Source: JAHEEM01 sp036396795 (GTDB taxonomy: Bacteria > Pseudomonadota > Gammaproteobacteria > Steroidobacterales > Rariloculaceae). From it: a stretch of DNA of 64,000 bases. Under the pieces are notes generated by a model that was not told the DNA's origin, made no database searches, and worked only from the letters and a program-made list of their open reading frames with translations. The stretch covers positions 16,542-80,541 of the forward strand of contig DASWKF010000091.1 of NCBI GenBank assembly GCA_036396795.1. Reading direction: 5' to 3'. Below, piece after piece: positions 1 to 8,835 of this stretch; the stretch's first letter is position 1; the number at the start of each line of letters is the position of its first letter. The translations under genes and the position numbers were made by a program.

Positions 1-1451
1 TCGGGCAGCAGCCGGATGAAGCCGTCGGCTTCGGCCGCGCGCGCCGCCGCTTCGATCTCGGCATCGTCGGCGTCGGGGCGCCCGTAGCGGATGTTCTCGC
101 GTGCGGTCGTGCCGAATATCACGGTGTCTTGCGGGACGAGGCTCAGACGCTTGCGCAGCTCCTCGGGCCGGGCCAGGCGGATGTCGACGCCGTCGACGAG
201 GATTCGTCCGGCTTGCGGGTCATAGAAACGCAGCAGCAGCTGAAACAACGTCGATTTGCCGGCGCCCGACGGCCCGACGATCGCGACCGTCTCGCCGGCG
301 GCGATCTCGAGGCTGAGGTCGCTCAGCGCGGGCGCATCGGGCCTCGAAGGATAGGTGAACGACACTCGCTCGAGCGCTATCCGGCCGCCGTCGGCGTCGG
401 CAAAGCCGACCGGCGTGGCCGGCGCCGTCACTCGCGGCTCGGCGGTCAGAAGCTCCATGAGCCTTTCGGTGGCGCCCGCCGCGCGCTGGACCTCACCCCA
501 CATCTCGCTCAGCGATGCCGCCCCGCCGGCGACGAAAATTGCGTAGAGGAGGAACTGCCCGAGCTCGCCGGCAGTCATCTCGCCGGCGAGCACCGCCTGC
601 GCACCGATCCAGAGCACCAGCGTCACGGCGCTGAAGATCGCGAGTATCGCAACGGCCGTAAGCAAGGCGCGCACGCGTATCCTGCGAACGGACGTTTGGA
701 ACGAGGTATCGACGGCGTCGGCGAAGCGCCGGCTTTGAAGGGGCTCGAGCGTAAATGCCTGCACGGTCTGTACGGCATTGAGCGTTTCGCCCGCCAGGCC
801 GCTGGTATCGGCGACACGATCCTGCGCCTCTCTCGACAGGCGCCGCACGCGCCTGCCGAGCAACAGGATCGGCACGATGACGAAGGGCACGAGCACGATG
901 ATCAGCCCGGTGAGCCTCGGGCTGGTGACCGCGAGCATGATCAACCCGCCCACGAGCATCAACATCGAGCGCAAGGTGATCGACAGCCCGACGCCGGCGA
1001 TGGACTGAATCAAGGTCGTATCCGTGGTCAGGCGCGAGAGCACCTCGCCGGTCTTGGTGATCTCGTAGAACGCCGGATCCATTCTGATGACGTGCCCGTA
1101 GACTGCGTTACGCAGGTCGGCGACGATGCGCTCCCCGAGCCACATGATGAGATAGAAGCGCAAGGCGGCGAATGCGCCGAAGATCATGGCGACGCCTAAG
1201 AGCACCAGGAAGTAGCGGTCGATCGTAGCGGCGTCGTCGGTGGCGAAGCCCTGGTCGATGACCTGGCGCAGCGCCACCGGCAGCGCCAGCATGGCCGCCG
1301 CGGCGATCGCCAGAGCCGCCAGAGCGATCGCCAGGCGGCCGAGATAGGGGCGAACGAAAGGCAGGAGTTGTCGCAGCGGCTGAGCCGAGCTTGCTTTGGG
1401 CCGGTCTATCGCAAACGGATCAGGCATGCGGGCTTGAGGTTCTCGTGCCAT
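1..1451 (-). CDS. ABC exporter, fused permease and ATPase, MsbA-like (partial)
   Basis: Half-type ABC exporter. About 480 N-terminal residues are inside the window; the rest of the ATPase domain lies beyond the left edge. From the ATG at 1449-1451 the protein opens with a roughly 30-residue cytosolic tail, then hydrophobic membrane segments and an ABC_membrane domain (for example YFLVLLGVAMIFGAFAAL, then LGERIVADLRN). The nucleotide-binding domain follows with Walker A GPSGAGKST near residues 392-400 and the Q-loop context LVPQDTVIFG. The signature motif and Walker B are outside the window. Arrangement and length fit the MsbA/lipid exporter group, but the substrate cannot be read from sequence. 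An in-frame ATG 8 codons downstream (1427) is an alternative start. Neither start has a good Shine-Dalgarno, and a 12-bp inverted repeat sits directly upstream. Confidence 0.9.
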   Translation of the reverse strand, partial: MAREPQARMPDPFAIDRPKASSAQPLRQLLPFVRPYLGRLAIALAALAIAAAAMLALPVALRQVIDQGFATDDAATIDRYFLVLLGVAMIFGAFAALRFYLIMWLGERIVADLRNAVYGHVIRMDPAFYEITKTGEVLSRLTTDTTLIQSIAGVGLSITLRSMLMLVGGLIMLAVTSPRLTGLIIVLVPFVIVPILLLGRRVRRLSREAQDRVADTSGLAGETLNAVQTVQAFTLEPLQSRRFADAVDTSFQTSVRRIRVRALLTAVAILAIFSAVTLVLWIGAQAVLAGEMTAGELGQFLLYAIFVAGGAASLSEMWGEVQRAAGATERLMELLTAEPRVTAPATPVGFADADGGRIALERVSFTYPSRPDAPALSDLSLEIAAGETVAIVGPSGAGKSTLFQLLLRFYDPQAGRILVDGVDIRLARPEELRKRLSLVPQDTVIFGTTARENIRYGRPDADDAEIEAAARAAEADGFIRLLP

Positions 1452-1457
1452 GAAGCG

Positions 1458-1483
1458 ACGGAGGGGCCCGTGGGCCCCTCCGT
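1458..1483. other. Perfect 12-bp inverted repeat (hairpin)
   Basis: The arms ACGGAGGGGCCC and GGGCCCCTCCGT are separated by two bases, between the amidohydrolase stop (1506) and the exporter ATG (1451) on the minus strand. No T-tract follows on either strand, so it is not a classic intrinsic terminator. It ends 7 nt before the exporter ATG and would cover the ribosome-binding region, so an attenuator or translational block is possible. Confidence 0.6.
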
Positions 1484-1505
1484 CAGTGGGTCGGCTCGCG
1501 TGAGT

Positions 1506-2570
1506 CTAGCCGATGCGCAGCAGCTCGCTGAGGTTGCCGCCGGCGATCGCGACCTTCTCGGCGTCCGTCAGGGAGGGCGAGTTGACGATCAGATCGAGCG
1601 TGTCGGGCCAGTTGAAAGGCATGTCGGTGCCGTAGACCACCTGATTCGCGCCCATCTCGGCGACGAGATGCCGCAGGCCCTCGTCGGAGAACACCATCGA
1701 ATCGACGAGGATCTGATCGCGAAGATACTCGCTCGGCTGCTTGGTATTGAGGCAGCCTGAGTCGTCGCGCACCTGGCAGGCGACCTCCGTGCGGCCGAGA
1801 TACGACGGCAGGTAGCCGCCGCCGTGCGCGCCGCAGACCTTGAGGTTGGGGAAGCGGTCCAAGGTGCCGTCGAAGATCATGTGCGTCAGGAACACGGTCG
1901 TCTCCAGCGGATTGCCGATGATATTGCCGAGATCGCCGCGGCCCTCGAGGCCGTCTTCGCGCACCACGTTCTCGGCGCCGCCCGGATGCATGAACACCGG
2001 CACGCCGAGCTCCTCGGCCTTGGCCCAGAAGGGGTCGTACTTCTCGGAGGTCGGCGCTTCGCCGTTGACGTGGCCGCCGACGGAGGCGCCGCGAAGGCCG
2101 AGCTCGTTGACCGCGTGCTCCAGCTGCTCGGCGGCGAGATCAGGGTACTGAAGAGCGACGGACGACAAGCCGACGAACCGATCCGGATACTCGGCGCACC
2201 ACGCGGCGAGCCCTTCGTCGTGCAGGCGCACGACGTCGCTCGCAAGCTCCCGCTCCGCCGCGTACCACCAATAGCGATTTACGCTCAGCGCCTGATAGTC
2301 GACGCCGCGCATGTTCATCTCGTCGATCCGGCCCTGGCCGAGCACCTGAAAGCCCGCGAAACCTATGCCTTCGAGCGGCGAGCCTGCGATCAGCTCCGCC
2401 GCGGCGGGAAATACGCAGTGGGCGTGGATGTCGACGGTGCGGATGCGTTGGCCGCCGAGCATGATCTCACGGCGAGTCGACTGCGCGCCGGTATCGGCAC
2501 CGCAGCCAAGAATCATGAGCCCGGCGGTCGCCGTCCCCGCCGTCTTCAAGAAATCCCTACGATTAGGCAT
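1506..2570 (-). CDS. Tat-exported amidohydrolase (Amidohydro-rel 2 / ACMSD-like TIM barrel)
   Basis: Metal-dependent hydrolase or decarboxylase of the Amidohydrolase_2 superfamily, 354 residues. The N-terminus PNRRDFLKTAG is a twin-arginine signal; it is followed by a lipobox-like LGCG around residues 21-24, so the enzyme is probably a folded, exported and possibly lipid-anchored protein. Barrel signatures are VDIHAH (HxH metal site, near residue 50), FMHPGG (metal histidine), GAHGGG and the late YGTDMPFNW containing the conserved Asp. The substrate is unknown; the family includes ACMSD and gamma-resorcylate decarboxylase. ATG at 2570 is supported by AAGGAG 8 nt upstream. It lies upstream of the exporter on the same strand, separated by a hairpin. 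Confidence 0.88.
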   Translation of the reverse strand: MPNRRDFLKTAGTATAGLMILGCGADTGAQSTRREIMLGGQRIRTVDIHAHCVFPAAAELIAGSPLEGIGFAGFQVLGQGRIDEMNMRGVDYQALSVNRYWWYAAERELASDVVRLHDEGLAAWCAEYPDRFVGLSSVALQYPDLAAEQLEHAVNELGLRGASVGGHVNGEAPTSEKYDPFWAKAEELGVPVFMHPGGAENVVREDGLEGRGDLGNIIGNPLETTVFLTHMIFDGTLDRFPNLKVCGAHGGGYLPSYLGRTEVACQVRDDSGCLNTKQPSEYLRDQILVDSMVFSDEGLRHLVAEMGANQVVYGTDMPFNWPDTLDLIVNSPSLTDAEKVAIAGGNLSELLRIG

Positions 2571-2671
2571 GTTATGTTCTCCTTACGCCATCGCGCGATC
2601 GGGGAAGTGAACGGACGCCGGCTGATTAGAGTACAACGTGCACGCCGGCGCAACTCAGGGCGGGAGCGAGC

Positions 2672-3784
2672 TCAACCGGTGCTGTCGCGCGTCGAGGTGG
2701 ATTGCCGGCGCAAGGTCGCCGCGGCGGGGGCGACGATGTGGTCCTCGATGAGCTCGTAGATGTGACGGCGCTGCGAGCGCCTCGCCGAGCCGGGCGAGCC
2801 GTCGGCCGTCGTCACGACCACGAGGTCCAGTGCCGGCACGAGCACGATGAACTGACCGCCGAAGCCCCAGGCGTAGGGCGTTTGCAGGCCGGCCGTGCGA
2901 CGCACCCACCAGCCGTAGCCGTAGTAACGGCCGGGCTCGCGAGTGGACTCGGTGCGCGGCTCGAGCGATGCGGCCACCCACCGCTCGGGGACGATCTGTC
3001 GGTTTCCGGCTCGGCCTCCGTTCAGATACAGCTCGCCGAAGGCGAGCATCTGACGCGGCGTCATCTCCATGTCGTTACCGCCGAAATAGATGCCTTGCGG
3101 ATCCCGGGGCCACGGCGCGAGCTCGAAACCCAGCGGCCGGCTCAAGACCTCCCGCGCGAAGTCCAGGGTCGACTGTCCGGTGGCCGCCGTCAGGATCGCG
3201 GACAACAGATGTGTGTTGCCGGTGCTGTATTCCATCTCCACGCCGGCAGGCAGGCGCAGCGGCTGAGCCAGGGCGAACTCGACCCAGTCGGAGCTCGAGA
3301 CCCAGGCGCCGTAGTTGCGGTTGCTCGTGGTCTCCAAACCCGACTGCATCGTCAGCAAGTCCTCGATGCTGATCGCGCCTTTCGTGCTGTCTGCCTCGAT
3401 CTGGAGCCGGGAGGCGAAGTAGTCGGCGAGCGTCTGGTCGATGCCCTCGATAGCGCCTTGCTCGATCGCGATGCCTACGAGCGCCGAGATCACGCTTTTG
3501 GACACCGACTTGATGTTGGCGAGCTCCGCTGCATCGGTGCCGTTGAAATAGTGCTCGAGAACCCGCTCGCCGCGGTGGCTGACGATGAGGCTGTGCAGCC
3601 GCGGGATGCGGGCTGCGCGCTCCAGGGCTCTGCCGAGATTCAATTCCGGGAGGCGTGGAGCCGTGGGCTCCTGCGACTGAGCGTGGAGCGCATTCGGGCT
3701 GCCGAGGCTGCCGCCGATCGCGATCGCGGCGGCCAAGAGCGTGAGTCGAACTACGGCTGAGTGGGTTGCGGTCGCCTCGGCCAA
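2672..3784 (-). CDS. Serine hydrolase, class C beta-lactamase family
   Basis: Periplasmic serine hydrolase of the beta-lactamase class C / penicillin-binding family, 370 residues. A hydrophobic signal (VVRLTLLAAAIAIGG) ends at ALHAQ. The catalytic SxxK motif is SVSK at about residues 93-96; the tyrosine motif is YSTGN at 186-190; the third motif region reads WGFGGQF, as in esterase-like family members and unlike the KTG of true AmpC. An esterase or peptidase role is therefore more likely than antibiotic hydrolysis. The only in-frame start that keeps the signal peptide is TTG at 3784; no clear Shine-Dalgarno precedes it, so the exact start is uncertain. Same strand as the amidohydrolase, 101 bp upstream of it. 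Confidence 0.87.
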   Translation of the reverse strand: MAEATATHSAVVRLTLLAAAIAIGGSLGSPNALHAQSQEPTAPRLPELNLGRALERAARIPRLHSLIVSHRGERVLEHYFNGTDAAELANIKSVSKSVISALVGIAIEQGAIEGIDQTLADYFASRLQIEADSTKGAISIEDLLTMQSGLETTSNRNYGAWVSSSDWVEFALAQPLRLPAGVEMEYSTGNTHLLSAILTAATGQSTLDFAREVLSRPLGFELAPWPRDPQGIYFGGNDMEMTPRQMLAFGELYLNGGRAGNRQIVPERWVAASLEPRTESTREPGRYYGYGWWVRRTAGLQTPYAWGFGGQFIVLVPALDLVVVTTADGSPGSARRSQRRHIYELIEDHIVAPAAATLRRQSTSTRDSTG

Positions 3785-3839
3785 TGCGCGGTGCCCGTTT
3801 GCGAAAGACGGGCTATTGTAAGCAATTGGCGCCTCGACG

Positions 3840-5435
3840 CTAACGCGCTCTGCGGATCTGCTGCGGCGACGACATCACGCGGTCGCTCTGATTCGCGGAT
3901 CGCCCGCCGCCTTGAGCATGCGCGCCCTGTTGACCGGCGCCTTTGGCGCCGCGCCATGCCGATCGCGGCTGTGCCGCCGGCGGACTGGCCGGCTGCACGC
4001 GTTGCATGACGTTGGACCGGGTCAGGCGGGCGGGCTGCGCCGCCGCGACGCGAGCGGCAGTCGAAAGTCGCGGTGCGGAGCGGATGCCCGGCTGCGCCGC
4101 GCGCTCGGTGACCCGGGCGCGCGCGAGCGCGCTGCCGCGCGGATCGCTCTGGCTCTGTTGCCTCTGCCGTGCGCTCTGCCGCAGCTGAGGATCCTGGACG
4201 GCGACGCGCGGCGCCCGGCTCGAGCCCGCGACGCCGGCGCGAATATCCTCGCGACTGCCGCGAGACCGCGTGAAGCGGCTTTCCGCGCGGATCGTCGAAG
4301 TGCTTGCGCGCGCCGAATTGACGGCCGGCGTGCGCGCGCTGCGAGCCTCGGTCGCGACCACGCGCTGGTTCGTGACGGCCCGGTTGAGAGCCGACGGCGG
4401 CACGCCGTCCGCTTGTCGAAGCTGGCGCCGAGGCTGCGCGAGCCGCTCACGCGTGTCGTTGCCGCCGGCGAGCCGCCTTGCCGAGGCTTCGTAGCGCGCG
4501 TTGGCGACGACACGGTCTCTGAGGCGGCGGTCGATCTCGCGGCCAGGCCGGCCTCCGTGGCGATAGCCGGGTTGCCAGCGGTTGTAGCCGTGCGAGCGGT
4601 TGATGCTGACGTAAGCCCGGTGACGCGCGTAGAACGGCAGATGGTACGAGCGACCGTAGTAGGGGTGACCGAAATGGCGGTGATGATGAACATACAGAAA
4701 ATGGTCGTGCCAGCTGATGGCGAAAGCCGACGTCACGCCCCAGAAGAAACCGGAGCTGAAGGAGTACCCGGCCGGGTACGGGTAGTAGTAGACCGGGTAG
4801 GCGTACGGGTAGTAGTGATAGACGGGGTAACTGTGGCGAACGATGACCTGAGCGGGCTCATAATAGGGCACGTAGACGACCTCCGGCTCGGCCGGCTCGA
4901 TGGCGATCGTCTCGCCGTTGTTGGTGATCCTCTGGCGGTCGTCGCTTTCGAGATTCCCGGCTGCGTAGGCGCGATCCCGGAAGGTCTGGATCGCGTCCAG
5001 CACGTCGCCCTGCTGATAGATCACCGCCTCGCCGAGCGCCCAGGTCCAATCGAGGTCGCCGTCGAGGAGCGTCAGAGCCTCGGGGTAATTCAAAAGCGCG
5101 ACGACGGACTCGTCCCACGCCTCGTCGGGCTCCAGATTCGGCTCGCTCTCGCGCTGCTCCAGATAACGCGCGGCCTGCACGATCTGCAACGGAAAGGTCG
5201 AGGCCGGCAACACGACGGCCACGAGATCGTCCGGGTAGAGCGCGATCGGGCCGACGAGCTCCTCGAGCTCGACGGCCGACTGGGCGGTCCATTCCGCAGG
5301 CGGCGTGCGCTCCCGTGAGCCGGATTCCAGGGACGGCGAGGTCTGAGCGGCGGCCGTCTGGGCCGCGAGCATCCCCAGGAACGTGAGAACCAGCGCCGCA
5401 TGTCTAGGCTCGGTGACTTTGATTGTGCCGATCAT
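3840..5435 (-). CDS. DUF3300 family exported protein
   Basis: Exported protein of 531 residues with an N-terminal signal (LVLTFLGMLAAQTAAAQ). The DUF3300 domain spans roughly residues 55-260, recognisable from GPIALYPDDLVAVVLPAST, the repeated aspartate/tryptophan segments and VVYVPYYEP. It is followed by a strongly Tyr/Pro/His-rich stretch (about 200-290, for example YPVYHYYPYAYP and YVHHHRHFGHP) and a long Arg/Gln/Ala-rich low-complexity tail. No enzyme motif is visible. The family is found in proteobacterial envelopes and lacks a firm function. GGGAGA lies 6-7 nt before the ATG at 5435. It is divergent from the TonB receptor gene across a 476-bp gap. Confidence 0.85.
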   Translation of the reverse strand: MIGTIKVTEPRHAALVLTFLGMLAAQTAAAQTSPSLESGSRERTPPAEWTAQSAVELEELVGPIALYPDDLVAVVLPASTFPLQIVQAARYLEQRESEPNLEPDEAWDESVVALLNYPEALTLLDGDLDWTWALGEAVIYQQGDVLDAIQTFRDRAYAAGNLESDDRQRITNNGETIAIEPAEPEVVYVPYYEPAQVIVRHSYPVYHYYPYAYPVYYYPYPAGYSFSSGFFWGVTSAFAISWHDHFLYVHHHRHFGHPYYGRSYHLPFYARHRAYVSINRSHGYNRWQPGYRHGGRPGREIDRRLRDRVVANARYEASARRLAGGNDTRERLAQPRRQLRQADGVPPSALNRAVTNQRVVATEARSARTPAVNSARASTSTIRAESRFTRSRGSREDIRAGVAGSSRAPRVAVQDPQLRQSARQRQQSQSDPRGSALARARVTERAAQPGIRSAPRLSTAARVAAAQPARLTRSNVMQRVQPASPPAAQPRSAWRGAKGAGQQGAHAQGGGRSANQSDRVMSSPQQIRRAR

Positions 5436-5582
5436 GTCGCTCTCCCGATTCTCGGCCCTTCGAGTCTAGCGTCCACTTTAGCGGAAGATACCTGAATGGG
5501 CCCTTAATGTAAGCCCGCCACGCCATGGCCGGGCAGCCGCACGGCTGTTGTATATTAGCAACGATCTTCCTGTCGATTTCTG

Positions 5583-5611
5583 TTGACATTCGTAGATTTG
5601 CAACGTATTAA
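5583..5611 (+). promoter_or_regulatory. Sigma70-type promoter for the TonB receptor, with a long leader
   Basis: Consensus -35 TTGACA (5583-5588), 17-bp spacer and -10 TATTAA (5606-5611). Transcription would start near 5618, giving a leader of about 295 nt before the ATG at 5912. The rest of the 476-bp intergenic gap (5436-5911) has a CAGCCG/CGGCTG inverted repeat at 5534-5547. I found no recognisable riboswitch core in the leader. Confidence 0.7.
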
Positions 5612-5911
5612 GATCGAGAGTAGCGATTTGTGCGGTGTAGGAGACAGCATTGCACGTCGTTGAGATTGGGAGGGGGGATTCTGTTCCTTAATACGGCAAT
5701 ATCTCGACGTCCGGGGGTCACGCCCGTTTCGGCGTCGTTCAGCCGTCTTCCCACCTCCGTGCCCATCATCGAATCCGCGTCGCCGGCCCACTACCGTGAC
5801 GGGTGGCCGCGGCGTGGCTCATGTGTCCCTGGATTCGGCGCTGCGCTTGGGGGCTGCCGCCTGGTCAGGGCATTTCACCCGTCACTGGGGCTATACCGTT
5901 CGGAGAAAGCT

Positions 5912-8707
5912 ATGAAAATGAAACGACGTTTACCCCTGCTATTGGGGTCGGCATTGCCCGGGGTGGTAATGCTGTCGTTGTCGGGGGGGGCTGTTGCACA
6001 ACAGTCGGCTTCGGCCGCGGCTATGCTGGAGGAGGTCGTCGTTACGGCCCGCCGGCGTGAGGAGAACCTGCAAGACCTGCCGTTATCGATTCAAGCGATC
6101 ACGGCGGATGCCATGCAGGCACAGGGTATTTATAACATCCAACAGGTCACGGAGTTCGTGCCTAACCTAGTGTTGGCCGAGGACGTGCGTAAGAACGACA
6201 CGCGCTTCTTCGTGCGCGGCGTCGGCGGCGGGTTCTCGAACCCGGCGCAGGTGTTCGGTGTCGGCATGTACGTCGACGGCCACTACATGTCGGGCAGCCT
6301 CGGCGCCTTCATGAGCACGGTGGACGTCGAGCGCATCGAGGTCCTGCGCGGTCCGCAGGGCACGTTGTTCGGCAAGAACACGACCGGCGGCGCGATCAGT
6401 CTGATTTCAGCGAAACCCGGACCCGACTTCGACTCCTACGTGACCTTGCGCGCGGCCGACTTCGGCCAGACCGACATTCGCGCGATGGTCAATACGCCGA
6501 TCACGGACAATCTGTTCTTCCGCGGTAACGTTGCTTCAGAGCAGAACGACGGCTACTACTTCAACCGCTTCGACAACGACGAAACGGGCGGCACGGATCA
6601 ACAGAGCCTAGGATTGGCGCTGCGCTGGCTCGTCAGCGACAGCTGGACGATCGACGCGCGCCTCAATGCCGCTTACGACCGCGACGAAAATCAGGGGGGG
6701 CAGTGCTTTCCGCGCCCGGATCAGGACCTGTATGACGACCTGACGATCAACGGTGCGGCCGGCTTCGCCGGACCGGATCTGATCTCGGGCACGGCCGACG
6801 ACGTCTTCTACGAGGGTCCGGGGCCGTTCAACGATGAATTTGCCTCCGCAGCCTGGGGCGGCAACAATGACAACCCGGACTACCGCGTCGAGAATTTCGG
6901 CGTTGGCGGATCGAACATACGTATCGATGCCTTGTATCCGGGAGCGAATGCCGTGTGGCTCAACTCCTGCGCGGAGGACTTCCAGTCGGGTAACGTCTAT
7001 CAGACCTTCCAGGACGCGGACACGTACTCGGACATCGACAACGAGATGTTCACGCTCGACGCAACCTGGGCGCCGGACGGCCCGGTCGGTACCTTCGAGA
7101 GCGTGAGCCTGGAGTTCAAGGGAGCCTGGCGCTACAACTCCTACAGCTACTATCAGGATCGCGACTACGGCCCGGGCATCATCGATCACATCGGCAACTT
7201 CCCGAAAGGCAGCCGCGGCATCGCGCGCTACACGGACGAGTTCGAGGTCATCTTCACGGGCGAGATCAATGATCGCGCCACGCTGACGACCGGCCTCTAC
7301 TTGTTCGACGACATCGCGAGGAGCGGCAACGGCAGCTGCCTCGGCCGGTGGTGGGCGGCGTTCGATCCGAACGGGCAGAACACGCTTCCAGTGGATCCCG
7401 GCAATGACGGCATCGAGGGCACGGACGACGATTTCGTCCAAGTCGGCACGATCAACGGGATGAACGACGACACGATCTTCTGTGAGGGGGAAGGCGGCAC
7501 GCTGTTCCATCGTCTGCCGGACAGCGCCGGAGACCGCAGGGGCTCTACTGGCATGGGTCAGACGGAGGGTGAGTCGACGGCGATCTACGCGCACCTCGAC
7601 TATGCGCTTTCCGAGAGCTGGAATCTCGCCGTCGGCGCGCGCTGGATGGAGGATACGCGCAGGCAGCAGAACGTCGAGGTTGCGATCGTTCCGGGCACCT
7701 GCACCCATACCAACCCGGGCGATCCGTCGCCGCTGGGATTGTGCGCCCCCGTTTTCGCCTTGAATCGCGCGTCCGTTATCGAGGGCGGCTTCGTGGGCCG
7801 CTCGGAGGCGACCTTCGACGAGCTCACGCCGACCGTGAGCTTGACCCGGCATCTGACGCCCGGCGATACGCTCGAGAGCGGCATCGTCTACGGCACGATC
7901 TCCCAAGGCTATCTGACGGGAGCGTTCAACGACGAGCTCAATCCCTATAACCCCGAGTTCTCGGTGGGCAAGCAGGCGCTCGTGCAGTCGCTGCTGCCCT
8001 ACGAGCCTGAGTTCGTGACGAACTACGAGCTCGGCTTCAAGGGCACGCTGCTCGACGGCAGGCTGCGGATCTCGGGCGCTGCCTTCTTCATGGACTACAC
8101 CGACAAGCAAGAGGCCATCTCGGTCGATAATCCGGACGGTACGCTGGGTCCTGACCCCGCGCTCGAGTACACGGCGAACGCGGGAGAGGTCGAGATCTCG
8201 GGCATCGAGCTCGAGCTGCGCGCGAGCCCCTGGGACGGCGGCTTCGTGTCGCTGGATGTCGGCATGCTCGACTCGAGCTACGCCAACTTCTCGTACACGG
8301 ACATCATCTCGGGCGCAGTGACTCAGGTAGCGGAGACTCAGATCTCGAATCGGACGCCGGAGTGGACCGTCACGGCTTCGGTGGAGCATGCGTTCCAGCT
8401 CGCTAACGGCGGCACGCTGACACCGCAGCTCGGTGTCTATTTGCAGGACGACTACGAGTATTGGAGCGGCCTGGCGCCGGGTGAAGAGTCACCGGTGTGT
8501 CATCAGGACAGCTACTCGAAGTTCCGTGCGCGGCTGACGTATGAGCCCGCGGAGGCCAACTGGCAGGCAGCGCTGTTCGGCTACAACATCACGGACGAGG
8601 AGATCTTGATCGTTTGCGGCGAGATCCGCTCCGGAGCGCTCCGAAGGGTCTACGAGGCGCCATCGCAGTGGGGTGCCGAGTTCACCATGCGCTTCGGCGG
8701 CAACTGA
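5912..8707 (+). CDS. TonB-dependent outer-membrane receptor
   Basis: Outer-membrane active transporter, 931 residues. The start is the ATG at 5912 (MKMKRRLPLLL), preceded by GGAGAAAGCT; longer upstream reading is open but lacks signal-peptide character. Signal sequence to about residue 30, TonB box region EEVVVTARRREENLQDLP, then a plug domain with RGVGGG, IEVLRGPQGTLFGKNTTGG and the usual SLISAKP end. The barrel ends in the aromatic-terminated strand EFTMRFGGN. Two extracellular-type insertions carry Asp-rich GTADD and GTDDD segments that may bind calcium. The large, catecholate-type architecture is common in Sphingomonas- and Nevskiales-like genomes; the ligand is unknown. A terminator follows directly. 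Confidence 0.93.
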   Translation: MKMKRRLPLLLGSALPGVVMLSLSGGAVAQQSASAAAMLEEVVVTARRREENLQDLPLSIQAITADAMQAQGIYNIQQVTEFVPNLVLAEDVRKNDTRFFVRGVGGGFSNPAQVFGVGMYVDGHYMSGSLGAFMSTVDVERIEVLRGPQGTLFGKNTTGGAISLISAKPGPDFDSYVTLRAADFGQTDIRAMVNTPITDNLFFRGNVASEQNDGYYFNRFDNDETGGTDQQSLGLALRWLVSDSWTIDARLNAAYDRDENQGGQCFPRPDQDLYDDLTINGAAGFAGPDLISGTADDVFYEGPGPFNDEFASAAWGGNNDNPDYRVENFGVGGSNIRIDALYPGANAVWLNSCAEDFQSGNVYQTFQDADTYSDIDNEMFTLDATWAPDGPVGTFESVSLEFKGAWRYNSYSYYQDRDYGPGIIDHIGNFPKGSRGIARYTDEFEVIFTGEINDRATLTTGLYLFDDIARSGNGSCLGRWWAAFDPNGQNTLPVDPGNDGIEGTDDDFVQVGTINGMNDDTIFCEGEGGTLFHRLPDSAGDRRGSTGMGQTEGESTAIYAHLDYALSESWNLAVGARWMEDTRRQQNVEVAIVPGTCTHTNPGDPSPLGLCAPVFALNRASVIEGGFVGRSEATFDELTPTVSLTRHLTPGDTLESGIVYGTISQGYLTGAFNDELNPYNPEFSVGKQALVQSLLPYEPEFVTNYELGFKGTLLDGRLRISGAAFFMDYTDKQEAISVDNPDGTLGPDPALEYTANAGEVEISGIELELRASPWDGGFVSLDVGMLDSSYANFSYTDIISGAVTQVAETQISNRTPEWTVTASVEHAFQLANGGTLTPQLGVYLQDDYEYWSGLAPGEESPVCHQDSYSKFRARLTYEPAEANWQAALFGYNITDEEILIVCGEIRSGALRRVYEAPSQWGAEFTMRFGGN

Positions 8708-8742
8708 TCGACTGAGCACGTAAGATACATATCTCGTATCGG

Positions 8743-8774
8743 CGGCGCCTCCTTCCGGGGGCGCCGTTTTTTTT
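8743..8774 (+). terminator. Rho-independent terminator after the TonB receptor
   Basis: The stem CGGCGCC/GGCGCCG extends inward through TCC/GGG pairs to a TTCC loop, followed by eight consecutive T residues (8767-8774). It lies 36 nt after the receptor stop, so the following hydrolase gene must have its own promoter or depend on read-through. Confidence 0.92.
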
Positions 8775-8835
8775 ACGCCGGAGTTTTCGTTGAGTGATAA
8801 TGCCTGGCAGCTGAGCGCGATCGCGTGGGGGAATC

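Noticed and set aside
2672..3784. AmpC beta-lactamase resistance gene
   Set aside because: The third motif is GFGG instead of KTG, which is more typical of esterase-like family members.
5612..5911. Cobalamin riboswitch in the TonB receptor leader
   Set aside because: No B12-box-like block or matching core was found on reading the leader.
6608..8389. Long antisense open frame opposite the TonB receptor
   Set aside because: High-GC shadow frame with no domain and no ribosome-binding site; the receptor on the plus strand is unambiguous. Similar antisense frames opposite other genes (for example 12386-13642) were dropped for the same reason.
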